A DNA stretch of 64,000 nt from Heterocephalus glaber (GCF_000247695.1 NW_004624734.1:12679565-12743564); one strand, 5' to 3'. Shown: positions 1 through 10,588, counted from the stretch's first letter. The notes: generated by a model not told the origin, from the letters alone. Numbers and translations are program-made.

Positions 1-132
1 ACTCATGTAATGGTACAAGATCCCAATGATGAATGTAACTGTATTTTATTCCTAAAATGTACCAATGAACTTAATGGAGAAAAAAAAAAGAAGGAAATGA
101 CACACTTGTTAGGGACCATAACTGCCTTCCAG

Positions 133-214
133 TTCACTTACCGTTTATGAATTATTTCTGCTCTCAACTTTAAATCAAGAAAAGCACATTGTATTTCCTA
201 ACTTGTGCTATCAG
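133..214 (+). CDS. candidate internal coding exon, gene not recognised
   Basis: A possible 82-bp exon. A pyrimidine-containing acceptor (ACTGCCTTCCAG) ends at 132 and a consensus donor (CAG|GTAAGT) begins at 215. Read with one leading base, the other 81 bases give 27 codons without a stop, starting SLTVYELFLLSTLNQ and ending PNLCYQ exactly at the donor, so the exon would be phase 2 in and phase 0 out. I do not recognise the protein. The opposite strand also has a good donor-like GTAAGT reading away from about 145, which weakens the strand call. No partner exon was found downstream before the CpG island. It could be a chance splice pair; acceptor, open frame and donor agreeing makes it worth testing. 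Confidence 0.33.
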
Positions 215-544
215 GTAAGTACCATGAGAGCTAATATTCATAGCACAAGCACAGAAACGTGCTGGGGTGAGCTGAGTGGTTCTACTGCAGCAACATTTAG
301 AAACAGAGCATTCTCTGTCCTCCCTTTTCTTTCACCCCAGGTCAGACTCAACGTATTTCATTCTTTCATTTCCTTATTGGACACATTTTTTAAGGCTCCA
401 ACCATACACGTTTTGAATAGTAATGGTGGGCTTTCCTGACAAATGAAGCACAAATCTGCTCTCAAGCAGCTGAAAAGTGCTTGGGAAGTTGGAGTTCTTA
501 ATGGTGCTTGAGTAAAAGTGTTTATGTTACACTTATTTTCAACT

Positions 545-800
545 CTTCTCAGTTCAAAGAGGCAGCACAGTCTTGGAAGCCAGGCTGTCCAGGGCTTGAA
601 CTCTAGCTTGGCCATCACAAGTATTAGCCCAGGGCAGCTCTTTGTTTACTAGGAGCCTCAGGTTTTTCATTGAAATGGATATCCTGATAGAACCTACCTG
701 AGTGTTGTGAAGATTAAGATTTTAAAGGGCCTAGACAAGACCTGGCAGGGTTTGGTAAAGGCTCAGTTAATTTTGTTGTTGTTGATGTTGTTATTAAATG
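545..800 (+). repeat. MIR SINE
   Basis: Degenerate MIR in sense orientation. The segment runs from a tRNA-like 'aggcttgaactctagctt' stretch through a 'tttttcattgaaatgg' region to the 'tgttgtgaagattaag' tail and a TTG-rich end, the usual order of MIR parts. Confidence 0.75.
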
Positions 801-984
801 CCTATTATTTAGGCTTAGAGTTTCTGTCTAGAAATCATTTATTGTATACTTACCATTGCAGGGAAACACCCTAGCTGATTCTGGGGGACTCAAAGGTGCA
901 CATTATATTCTACCAGGTAGATAAGACCTGTACAGAGATAATGATATACAAAGTGGATGTGCTCAAGCCTGTATGCCAGATGCA

Positions 985-1560
985 AAAAGTTGATATTAGC
1001 TACCTATTGCTGTATAACACATTTCCACAAACTTAGTAGCATAGGACAATATGCATTTGTTACCTCACAGTTCCTGTGGGTCAGGGATCTTAGCATGGTT
1101 TAGCAAGAACCTCTGCTTCGGGGTCACTCACAGACTACAGTCAAGGTATTGATCAGTCCTGTTTTCATCAGAAGGCTCAATGGGAAAGATCTTTTTCCAA
1201 ATTAAAGTTGGCAGAATCCAGTTCCCTGAGAGTTGTAGGACTGAGGGCCTCAGGTACTTGTTGGCTTTAGGCTACAGGTCTTCCTCAGTTCCTTGACATG
1301 TGGGCTTCTCTAACTTGGCAGCTGACTTCATCAAAGAATGCAATCCAAAAAAATGTGATAGGTCTACCACCAAGACGGAAGTCACGATCTTATACTGCCT
1401 AACTGCAGAGATAATGATCGGGCAAGAGCACTGAGGGGAGCAAAACTATCCATAGCACCAGTTTCTCTGATGCTTGGAGCCACCATGCACTGTGTTCTCA
1501 CCAACCACACGTGGCAACCTAATCTCTTTATGTCTCTGCAGTGATTTTTTTCATACTTAG
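985..1560. repeat. ancient ERVL/MaLR-type LTR
   Basis: Diagnostic phrases of a placental LTR family occur in order: 'tattgctgtataacac', 'tcacagttcctgtgggtcag', 'cagaatccagttccctg', 'agacggaagtcacg'. I am confident it is an old LTR-class repeat, but less sure whether it is MLT1- or MLT2-type. Confidence 0.6.
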
Positions 1561-1870
1561 ATACTTGGAGGGAGCCAGAAGTTCAGCTTAGTTTACTGTC
1601 ATGTCAGTAACTAGAAGCTCAGTGTCAGCTGCTCATATATTAATCTCGCCTCCTTTAGGAGTTGTGGTACTCTGTCTGGATCCCCCAAGTTCTCCCTGAT
1701 TGGTAAAAGGATTTGCTTCCAACAGTTCCTACCTGCTCATAACTTTCTTCAGAGAACTCCCTTTTAGTTTCTGGAACCACTACACTTAGATGCTTCTATA
1801 GCCAAAAGAACTAGGCACTCACGTGGTGGTCTTTAGGCAGACTGATGAGTATAGGAGTGCAAAAATTTAG
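1560..1870 (+). repeat. repeat copy related to 3740-3960, possible LTR
   Basis: About 60 bp near 1720-1785 (cctgctcataactttcttc, then cagagaactcc) resemble 3825-3890 (gttcatagctcaaacttcc, then cagagacc), with similar surroundings. The two copies lie in direct orientation 2.1 kb apart. Family not identified. Confidence 0.35.
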
Positions 1871-1919
1871 CTCCCTCGCTTTCTGGTAAGACAAAGCTTA
1901 ATTTATCCTTGAAAGGTAC

Positions 1920-2655
1920 TAGAGGGCCAGGTCTTGAGGACATCTTGGAAATCAGCAAGACCTCACCCATCACAAGCTCAAGGGCCCAAAAGTGTAAACC
2001 TTTCATTTGAGAAGAAAGTCCCTGCTCAAAAAGGACATCCTAGGGATTGGTTCCCCAGGATTCATTTCCCCATGACCAGCCATCCAGGCACTCAGAGGCT
2101 TCTGCACCCATGGTCCAAAGGGGCCTGGGTATTGCTCTCACTGCAGCAGATATTGGTATTGTTCACACGATGTTTGTTTTACCAGCATGCAGAATGGAAG
2201 AGTTTGTTAGGCCAGGGAGGCTTCCACTCAGATTTCAATAAAGGCAAGGAGTCTCTGAGAGGACACTGTGTAAAGCTGTGGGAATGAAATCAAAGGTTCA
2301 CTGGAGACTCCAGGAAGTGAGAGACACCAGGAATGTGGAATGCCTGCCAAGAAAAAGCTGCAAGCTATAAGTGAAGCCAGCCCAAGAGACAAGAAATGTG
2401 GGCTGTAATCAGCAAGGTCACCAAAGCCCTTTAGAACTCACACCTTATCAACATGTGCTCTGGATACTCTATATAGAGCTACAGAACTTAATATTTGCCC
2501 TTCTGGGCTTCAGTTTTTGCTTTGGTCTAATTATTTTCCTTCCCTTTATTTCCTCCCTTTTGGAATGGGAAATGTTTATCAAATTAAGCCTCTCCTCCTT
2601 TAAAATGTGGGTTTTGGGTACTGTGTCCCAGCAACAGGAAAGCTGACTACTACTT
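1920..2655 (+). repeat. MaLR-like retroelement remnant
   Basis: The 3' end reads like a MaLR LTR terminus: a 'tttggaatgggaaatg' block, then 'gtactgtgtcccagcaacag' and 'aaagctgactactac', comparable with the 'gttacagcaacagaaagctaa' LTR ends of rodent MaLRs. The upstream 500 bp have the appearance of MaLR internal sequence. The open frame at 1934-2287 lies inside it and has no protein signature. Confidence 0.4.
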
Positions 2656-3195
2656 GCCCAGTAGATCTATGAGGGTGGTAGCTACAGTAGTAGAAATGGA
2701 GGCTGTGCATGAGACCAAAATATGGACTCCTTCTCACCAAAGCTGACCTAAGAAATGTCTCTGATTAATGTCTCACCTGCCAACAACAGAGTCTGACCCC
2801 AAGTCTTCCTTATATTACTTGATAAGTTGACCAGAGACTTGGTGGCAAGTTAAATACACAGGATCCCTTTCACTTTGGAAAGGGCAGTGTATTGTTCTGA
2901 GATTTATACAAATTCTGCATATGGATTTGCCTGTCCTGCCTGCAGTGCCTTGTCAAGATGCACTATTTGAAGACATAAAACATCTGATTTGCTGATGGAG
3001 GATTCCACAAAAATATTTATCCTGCTTTTTCACCAAGGAAGTATGGCAGGGGGTACATGACTGTGAGAGCCACTGACCCCACAACATGCCACACCATTCA
3101 GAAGCTTCTAGCCTGATATACCATAATAACCTCTTGAAGTAACAGCTAGACACTAAGTTAGAAATGATATCTTTTGAGACTAGGGCACTACCCTT

Positions 3196-3323
3196 CAGAA
3201 TGCAGTATATGGGCCGAGGATTTAGCTCAGTGGTTCCCACCGCCTAGCTTGTAAGCGCAAGGACCCAAGTTGGATACCCGGTACCCCCCCCCAAAAAAAA
3301 CCAAAACAGAATGCAGTATATGG
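3196..3323 (+). repeat. young ID-type tRNA SINE with perfect 17-bp TSD
   Basis: The body at 3213-3306 carries a pol III A box (TTTAGCTCAGTGG) and a B-box-like segment, then a C/A-rich tail. It is bracketed by identical copies of CAGAATGCAGTATATGG at 3196-3212 and 3307-3323, the target-site duplication of an L1-driven insertion. Confidence 0.95.
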
Positions 3324-3739
3324 TTTACACCCATAGCTATTACATTATGTTGTATCTCCAGCAAGTTAGATACACAGACGTGGAATCCAAGTGGTAGAAA
3401 CAGCTGATCCATTGAGTTACTCTAGTGCTCCCATGTCCAGCTTTTACTGAAAATATACAATTATAGCAACAATTATCTGATTAAAAACATGGTTTCCGAT
3501 TCCTCAAGGATAAAGATTTGAGTCACTCCATCAGGCAAGCTACTTGGGGTGCAGAAGATCTGGATGAGGATAAGGAGAATCTAAAATAGATGGTAGAGAG
3601 ATGATGAATATTAATTATTGCCTTTGGATGAGGTATGTAGTATCAATGGCTGTGGTTTGTCTCAAATTAGAATCTTCAATTTAGAAGATGGAGTGTATTT
3701 ACTGTGAGAAGTATGTAGATCTGGATGGGGCAAGGGGTG

Positions 3740-4170
3740 GACTGTAATAGTTGCTATTGGTGCTTTGCCCTCATGCCGTCAGATTCCCTTTACTAGTTCA
3801 CTGCACCTACCCTACTAGCTCCTAACTGTTCATAGCTCAAACTTCCTTCAGAGACCTTCTTTCCCTTAATCTACAGGAGCCACTTCACCCCAACTCACCC
3901 CAGAAGCAGAAGTTCTGGGTATTTGTGCACAACTCCCTGTAGGTAGGACTGTAGCCAATGACTGTCTGGTGCAGCGCCCTTGCCTCAGTGTGGGATAAGC
4001 ACACTGTGTAATTTATGCTTCAGAGCTGTCTTCGGATCAAGCTTGGGGTGGAAATTCACCTTAAATTACTGTATTACTCCCTTGCTTGGCTGCTTCTCCT
4101 TCCTCATTCTGCTTACCTTTCTCCCTTACTTGTTTCTCCTGGAAGCACTTCTTTAATAAATGGCTTGCAC
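3740..4170 (+). repeat. old LTR-like repeat with polyadenylation signal
   Basis: The segment shares short blocks with 1560-1870. It then has an LTR-like 3' part with pyrimidine-rich 'cttctccttcctcattctgc', 'tctcctggaagcacttct' and an AATAAA near 4155. It is probably the second terminal repeat or an independent LTR of the same old family. Confidence 0.35.
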
Positions 4171-4589
4171 ACACATTCATGGCAACCCAAGACAGTTCCC
4201 TAGCAGAAAATAAACTCTTCATCGACAGATACAGTTTAGAAGAAAAAAACCAATTTTTAAAATCCCCCAGAGTGTCTAGCTCAGCATGGTACACTAGTCA
4301 ATTCAGTCTTTGGTTTAGATTTTCTCTTTAGTGAGAATTTGAAGATCCTAATAAGTGATTCCAGTAGTACATTACAGACTGGGGCATCTGCAAATTATCA
4401 GTGATACATTGACATAAACCATTTGTCCAAGAGTTTTTGGATAATTTTGATTTCAAGTTTTCAATCCCCTTGTCAGAACATGTTCCAGACAGCATATCCC
4501 AGTTGCTGTGGGGGTATGTGTGTTTAGACAGCAAAGGGAATGATGTGCTACTCAAGAGGCAGCCTAGGGGAAGAAATCTGAGTATTATT

Positions 4590-4800
4590 TAAAAAAAAAA
4601 AAAAAAAAAAAGTAGGGACCTGAAATTAGGGAAGAGTGGATCTCAAGTCCTGGCTGCATCCCAACCAGCTGTATGACCTCGGTCACATTTTATTATGTTA
4701 AAAGGAACTTACTAGCTCCTGCCTCACAGGATTGAAAATGAGACGGTGTTTGCAGCCCTTAACTTGGCTCCTGGAAATAGTGAAGTTCAAGAAATGGTTC
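4590..4800 (+). repeat. poly(A) run and MIR SINE
   Basis: A 22-base A run (4590-4611) precedes a sense MIR (about 4620-4790) with 'caagtcctggctgcatc', 'gtatgacctcggtcac' and 'cctgcctcacaggattg' blocks. A donor-like ACG|GTGAGT at 4823 follows the MIR, but no convincing exon goes with it. Confidence 0.7.
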
Positions 4801-4929
4801 CTTTCAGAGGGGAGCAACAACGGTGAGTTAAGGGCCTTCAGAGGAGTTTGGGGACTTTGCTGTCTTTCTAGAGCCAGGGGCGACTGGGGAAAGGGAAGGC
4901 AAGAGAGAAACAATTTTCAAGTGTTTTCT

Positions 4930-5550
4930 TTCGTTTAAATTCGCTGAGCGCCGTTTCCTCCCAGAGCACGGGACACAATACTTGTAGGCCCAGGGGAAAG
5001 CGGATGTCGTCTTGACCCGGAAGAGACCCTAGCAAGGGAGAAAGAGCCCTGAAACTCTTGGACACCACGTGGCTTCTCCACGGCCTCGCCCCCCCTCCCC
5101 CATCTCGGTCTCCGCGGGGCTCAAGCAGGGGAAGGGTGGAAGCCACGAGGGCGCGCCGCGGAGGCGGACGCCTGCCGCCGGTCTCCTAGCAACGCCCGCC
5201 CCGCCCCGCCCGGCCTGGCGCGCTGGCGCCGGGAAGCGGAGGGAGGGGGCCGCCGTTGCCATGGCAGCGCAGCCACCGCGTCGGTCGCCGGCGGAGCCAG
5301 CGGGGAAGCTCGGACCCCGAGTGGGCGACTGGGCGGCGTCTCTGGCTCGTTCCCTTAGGCTGCGGCTGGATCTCGTGCTCGCCAGTAGCCACGGGGAACC
5401 GAGTCGCCACCAAGCGTGGCCGAACTCGGGCCGATTGGCCCCGACTCATTTGCCCACCGACGTGGCCCCGGTAACAGTTTGGAGACTTCCCAGTTTGTTT
5501 CGTGGGGACCGTAATGGTTGTCGGGGCTGGGTCTAGGCTGAGAGGATTTG
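4930..5550. promoter_or_regulatory. CpG-island promoter with GC boxes, CCAAT and X-box-like sites
   Basis: The only dense CpG cluster in the window, strikingly GC-rich against AT-rich flanks, with no TATA box in evidence. Visible elements are a CACGTG E-box at 5066-5071, an X-box-like GTCTCCTAGCAAC at 5181-5193, tandem GC boxes (CCCGCCCCGCCC) at about 5194-5208, a near-palindromic X-box GTTGCCATGGCAGC at 5255-5268 and a reverse CCAAT box (ATTGG) at 5434-5438. RFX X-boxes of this kind are typical of ciliary gene promoters, so a ciliary gene is a reasonable inference. Direction is unclear. A plus-strand ATG in good context sits at 5261, and a minus-strand donor-like GAG|GTAAAA ends a possible first exon at 5583. 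It could be bidirectional. Confidence 0.8.
5069..5536 (+). CDS. possible first-exon ORF inside the CpG island
   Basis: A 155-codon open frame on the plus strand. The internal ATG at 5261 (gccgttgccATGG) has a near-ideal Kozak context and begins MAAQPPRRSPAEPAGK. Long stop-free frames are expected in GC-rich islands because stop codons are AT-rich, and other frames here are also open, so openness is weak evidence. The best plus donor near the end of the frame is a mediocre CCG|GTAACA at about 5470. It may be the N terminus of a real protein, an untranslated first exon, or nothing. The ATG also overlaps the X-box-like palindrome, which argues that this base context may be regulatory rather than translational. 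Confidence 0.22.
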   Translation: MASPRPRPPSPISVSAGLKQGKGGSHEGAPRRRTPAAGLLATPAPPRPAWRAGAGKRREGAAVAMAAQPPRRSPAEPAGKLGPRVGDWAASLARSLRLRLDLVLASSHGEPSRHQAWPNSGRLAPTHLPTDVAPVTVWRLPSLFRGDRNGCRGWV

Positions 5551-5559
5551 GAGGTTTTG

Positions 5560-6130
5560 AGACCTCGTTGGACGTTTTTTACCTCATCCGTGTCGCAGTG
5601 TGCACGCCCGCACGTAGACACATCTGCAGCCTAATGTCGCCACTTTTTCTTTCAAGTGTTTTCACTCAAAAGATCTTCAGTTTTACTAAAAGGATATGCA
5701 GAGAACTGAGACGGCTTCTAAATCTGCCTTTTAAAAAACAGCGGAAATGAGTATCATAGGTCTCCAAGGTCATTTTAAATTGGAAGCGTCCATACCTGGA
5801 ACGGTATCTTGGATTCTAGAACGGAATTTGCATTCTTGTAAATCTTTCTTTGCAATGAGCTGCGCCTGTAGGATTCAGTTGTAGGGCTTTAAATTTAAAC
5901 GTACTCAACCTCTAGCTAGTGTAGTGATCGCTTTGCCAGAAGACCCACTCACAAACACAAAGCCACACGCTTCTCAGTCATTCTCTGGCTTGAGAGTATT
6001 TTTAACTGAGGCGGAGTTAGTCACGTGTTTGTGAGTTTAATCAAATTGACAGGGGCTCGGAGCAAGAAAAGCTTGCTATCTAATTCGAAGACAACATTAG
6101 GTACATAGAGAAGCATTGTCTTTGGACTTA
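5560..6130. other. unique sequence downstream of CpG island
   Basis: CpG content decays from the island into ordinary AT-rich DNA. No repeat or exon recognised. Confidence 0.5.
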
Positions 6131-6136
6131 TTTGAA

Positions 6137-6610
6137 TCAGAGCTTTTCAAATGGAATTTTCTGCATATATTTTTCTCGATCTGCTGCAACTGGAGAATTT
6201 AAATCAAACCCCCATTTCATATATTCATTTTTATGGTAAATGTGCTGGTAAATGTATCTGGGCTGAGAATATGCATTTTCTTGATCAACAAGGAGACGCA
6301 CAGCAATCACTGTGAATTGAGCACCTTGCTGATTGAGCAACACTTGAACCTGGTGACCTGAACAACCGTAATCTTAGAATGAGAATCCTCCATAGTGTAT
6401 TTCAAAAGCATATTCAGTGCTAACCTTTCTCTGCTTCAAAGGATCATCAACTTGGAATTTTTTATTCTTCAGTTTGTCAGAGTATTTAATCTCTTTGAAA
6501 ACCACTTTCATATACTTTTGAGCTTGAAAATGTGGCTGTGGTTGGGCAAATGAACATATGAAAGATCTATCTACCTTCCTATATCTATCTACCCTTGTAA
6601 ACGTCATCAT
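6137..6610 (-). pseudogene. unidentified protein-coding relic with one in-frame stop
   Basis: Two minus-strand open frames (6374-6610, 78 codons; 6137-6343, 68 codons) are in the same frame, separated by only 30 bases and one TAA at 6374-6376. Together they give about 158 codons with a single stop in 40% GC DNA, where a stop is expected about every 18 codons. The conceptual protein is charged and aromatic-rich, with segments such as YMKVVFKEIKYSDKL and YIYQHIYHKNEYMKWGF. It has no signal peptide or membrane span. It ends at two stops close together past 6137, and a TGA bounds the upstream side near 6617. I see no splice sites, poly(A) tail or target-site duplication, so it may be an old processed pseudogene or a decayed exon. 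I do not recognise the family. The nearby CpG island may be unrelated. Confidence 0.5.
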
Positions 6611-6619
6611 TTTCTCCCC

Positions 6620-7860
6620 TCAGTGTCAAAACCAAACCTTGTAATTTGCATGGCCGAGAGTAGAGAATAAATTGTGAGAGTGAAATAAAGAGTCTGAAAA
6701 TAACAGTTCCATGTTTAGCACTATTGGGGGGAAAAAACTATGAAAGTATGATACTTAATTAATTTTTTGTTCAAAGGCCAAACCAAATCACAAATCTGCT
6801 TCAGCTTTGGTAGTTTCAACGTGGCAATAGCTGAAACAATAACAATGAATTTTATAGTACAATTAGTATATGCAAACATTAATTTTTATTTGGTAATTTT
6901 CATAGTCTCTTTGATTATTCATTCATTACCCTACAGTTCCTTTCACAGAGGTTATTCATCAGGCTGAGCCCAGAACAAGTTGACTGTAGGACATTGGAAA
7001 GCATCCATGAGTGTTTGGCAAACAGAATTGCCTTGATCCGCTCTTGAACTGGTTGGTGGTTTTCTTTAGATGGAGGCTGAGCTACACACGTGAGTTAGCC
7101 CACCCTTCTCTCCTCATCTTCATTGATGGCTTGGGAGAGTTAAACAGACACTGGAGGAGCCCATAGGATTTATGCATGCCCTACTTTATTAATAATATTG
7201 GAACGTTGAGAACCTCACTAGATTTTCCACATAATTTCCTAATGTGGAAATGCTCTCCATGCAGCTGTTCTAGTTAGTTTCCAGTATTATAAGGTTTCTA
7301 CCTTATCATTTATGGCTATTGTTTCCTTGGGAACCTAATATTTATCAAACACAAGATCCATTTTGCATGCTCACCTTTCCTCTTTTCCAAATAATCAGTG
7401 AACTAAGCTTTAAGCATCTTACATTTTTACAGGCTACCAGCCTCTTAACTAATCCTGCATTAAACTCGATTTACTGCTTTATCTATACTACTTTAATCTT
7501 TTAGAGGCTTATCATAATATGGACTGTTTAATGAAATACTTTTATCATAAGAATATTCTAACCTCCATTTCTCCAGATTTCTCTACTTCTGTTCATTTAC
7601 TTATTATATACCTTTATTCTTTTTAAATATTCATGTTTTCCAGTTTCATTTCTTATCTAGTACAATGAAATAAGCCAAAATGCTTATCTTGTTACCACAG
7701 AAATGGTTGTGTTACCACAAAATGTGAAATCTTCTTGTTACCTATTATATTTAGTTCTCCAATCTTAGTAAAATATAAATGTTTCTGTTGCTGGAAAACC
7801 GTCACATCCTAAAATCCTCTCTGTCATGTTGTAAAGCCACCTTGAATTCTCAAATCATTC
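6620..7860. other. AT-rich unique DNA, no gene seen
   Basis: Low-GC sequence with scattered short open frames only. No confident repeat family or exon recognised. Confidence 0.4.
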
Positions 7861-7869
7861 CTTTGCATT

Positions 7870-8130
7870 TGAAGAGGCAATATAGTTATTAGGCCAGATA
7901 CTGGACTCAGTTCTGGGTTCAAGTTCTGGTTCTGGCTGTGTGACTTCAATCATATTTTTAAGCCTCTCTAGGCCTTAGGCTTCGCATCTGTCAGATGGGG
8001 ATGATAGCATTTAGCTCATTAGGTCTAGGGATTTTTAATAATGAAATGAGATAATTCTTATAAAGTTCTTGGCAGGCAGTCAACACTCAATAAATATCAG
8101 AAGTGGCTGTCATTATCATGATCAATATTA
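7870..8130 (+). repeat. MIR SINE
   Basis: Well-preserved sense MIR: 'ggttcaagttctggttctgg', 'ctgtgtgacttcaatcat', 'cgcatctgtcagatgggg', and the 3' end 'aacactcaataaatatcag'. Confidence 0.85.
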
Positions 8131-8626
8131 AAACACTGTTCCACTGTCTCCAATTAACCTAACCTAAATTCCTTTATTAGACTATCCATGGAGGAACAGG
8201 ATTTTGATAGGACATAAACCAGACATTTTCATTAAGGAGAGAGAAGGTACAAGGAGAGTGGGAACATCCAGAACAGGGGCCAGCAGGTAGTGGGGACAGT
8301 ACTGTACGTGGATGTCTTGTGAAGCCAAAGCAGCAGCGTGAGTCACTAGGCACCTAAAATAGAGCTGACCGTAGAAAGATGCTCACAGCGTATTCAGACA
8401 AGACATAGATAAGGCCATGAGAGATGATTTTTAAATACATGTAAGATTGTGAGGCATCCCACGTAGGAAAAACATGAAAAAATGGAGAATTTCGATACAT
8501 TCACAAGACTGAAGACCTAGAGGGGAATATCTTTTTTAAAAAAAACTCGGTTGGGGTTTCCTGGCAGAAGTCAGAATCTACTCGAGAGTTTAAACAGAAA
8601 GAAATTTGTTTTAGGGTGATAAATGG

Positions 8627-8736
8627 CTCCCACGCTTTTTTTTTTTTTTTTTGGTACCAGGGATCGAACTCAGATCCTTGCACCTGCGGGGCAGGTGGCG
8701 GAACTACTGAGCTAAATCCCTGGGCCTCCCACGCTT
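8627..8736 (-). repeat. young ID-type SINE with TSD
   Basis: Antisense copy: a T run, then ggtaccagggatcgaactc and gagctaaatccctgggcc. The target-site duplication CTCCCACGCTT is at 8627-8637 and 8726-8736. Confidence 0.95.
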
Positions 8737-8739
8737 GTG

Positions 8740-9190
8740 TTGAAGGTTGTGGGAATACGCTGGGTTGAGCTTCAGGTATGAGTGTCCAAAGCAACTCAGA
8801 ACCAGCTCACCACAGCAACTCACACCTTCTGGGCAACAGAAAACCACCTCAAAGTTATGTAGCTGCCATTATAGCTTCTGGCTGAGGAGCCACACTGCCA
8901 CAGCTGTGATCAGAAATCTGCTTCCATTAGGAAACCACCAGAATCAGGAAGCTGCTGTGATCAGGAAGTCTCCATTACAGCTTCTGGATCTCTGGAGCCT
9001 CCTGAAATCCACATCCTCAAGATGGATGGTGTGGGCCCTCCTTCGACACCTCCAAGGCTATGCAGCGGCCACACACTGGGACCTCTGTTCATCCTGGTGA
9101 AGAACTGTCCAGTGACTCCTTGATCAAGCTTGCCAGCAAAACAGCAGAAGCGGCAGAAACGAAACTGGAACCAACGAAGTGCACCATGAG
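8740..9190. repeat. unclassified segment with internal near-duplication
   Basis: Two imperfect units about 106 bp apart: 'gccattatagcttctggctg' near 8863 recurs as 'tccattacagcttctggatc' near 8969, and 'agctgtgatcagaaatctgc' is echoed by 'gctgctgtgatcaggaagtc'. It may be part of an LTR or a tandem-repeat-containing element. Family unknown. Confidence 0.4.
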
Positions 9191-10100
9191 AACCTAAATT
9201 ATATTTAGAACTTTGCTTCAGGGAAATCTGAGAAAAACAATCTTGTGGTGTTCCACCTCTCCGAAAGAGGAAGGTACACTAAAAGGAGCTTGGAATGGCT
9301 GCTGAGCACCAACCCACTCCATATTACACCTTTGGCTGTTAAACACTCATATATTCTCTTTCCTAAATTGAGCTTCCATGAAAACACAGGTCCTCACTAA
9401 TATTCAAACACATTTTCCTGCTCCTCAAAGGGAGACCTACACTTCTCAGTATCCATGTCTGGGCAATGTTTATTTTTCCCTGTAACCTAGTCATGACCCA
9501 TTTTTGATGTCCTACAACCGGTGTTCTAGAGGAGAGTTAATCCTGACCCAAAACTCCTTCATAGAACAGTAAGGGGAAGGGGGAAGGAATAAAAAGGATA
9601 GTTATTAATAGATGTAAATAATAGAAAGGAAAAATAGGAGCTACAGCACTACAGTCCTCACATGTGGTCTTAGTCAGGAGTCGTCATTGGTATTTGTGAC
9701 TTCTTCCTCTTCTTCCCATTCACTGTAGTCTTTGCACCCAGGCAATTGCTCAGAGCCCTGGACTTCATTGCCTGGTGACATGAAACCTTTCTTCCTGAGG
9801 ACCCTGAGCTCTAGGACTGCTGGAGGCTTCCATAACTTTGGTCCCTGGATGTGGCAGTCCTAAGAAGCCATCCAGAGAATCAAGTGGCCTTAGCTACCTT
9901 AGTTCTCTTTGCTGTTTAGGAGCAACCATGAAGAGTCCAGTGATTAAAGATGATCTCGACTTCTGGCCCAGTGGTACCACGTGTCCCCTGATAGACACAT
10001 GTCTCCCTTATGTCCACCAGCCTCCAAATCAACCTAAACCCAAAGTTTGAGGTGATTTACAGTCAAGCCTAGGAAAAAGCCCTACAATGTTTATGTCAAG
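9190..10100. other. unclassified moderately GC-rich stretch
   Basis: No domain, splice pair or repeat family recognised. The 70-codon frame at 9838-10050 has no protein features I can name. It may be retroelement-derived. Confidence 0.3.
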
Positions 10101-10466
10101 AAAGAATCTGTTCATATTCATTAATTTTTGTTTAAGAGAATATAACATCTTGGTTAAACAGGTCAGTTTTATTATTCTAAAAAAATTATGATTTAGGCTT
10201 ATGATTTCTAAATTGAAATCTTTACATATTTATACAAAGTAGTGAGGCACTTAAAAGAACTTAAAACTCAACATAGTATAAAATTACAGTATAGCAAGAA
10301 ATTATACATATAATTAGAGGATTCAGCACAGTTATAAAGTTATAGTTGTAAATTATATATACATATAGGATTCAACGTGGCTTATTAGATTTATAAGAAT
10401 AACACAAACACTTGGGAAGGGTTTTGTTAGTTAAGATATATACTTGAGCTATAGTAAAAGGAACTC

Positions 10467-10588
10467 TGACTGGGGATTTAGCTCAGTGGTTCCGCCACCT
10501 GCCTCACAAGCGCAAGGTCCCAAGTTCGATCCCCAGCACCAAAAAAAAAAAAAATTGTGGAGAATGTTTTCCGCCACCTGCCTCGTAA
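10467..10588 (+). repeat. ID-type SINE with 3' partial second copy
   Basis: The SINE at 10470-10554 is followed by a short unique stretch and a fragment repeating the SINE middle, TTCCGCCACCTGCCTCGTAA (10569-10588). The flanking similarity gtaaaaggaa before (about 10455) and after (about 10585) suggests that the whole composite inserted as one unit. Confidence 0.75.

Noticed and set aside
4328..4555. Minus open frame with an acceptor-like CATACCCCCACAG upstream
   Set aside because: Could be a terminal exon, but it has no polyadenylation signal nearby, no partner exon and no recognised protein.
5029..5621. Overlapping open frames on both strands of the CpG island
   Set aside because: GC-rich islands are stop-poor, so several open frames are expected. 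Only the promoter call and one weak first-exon ORF were kept.
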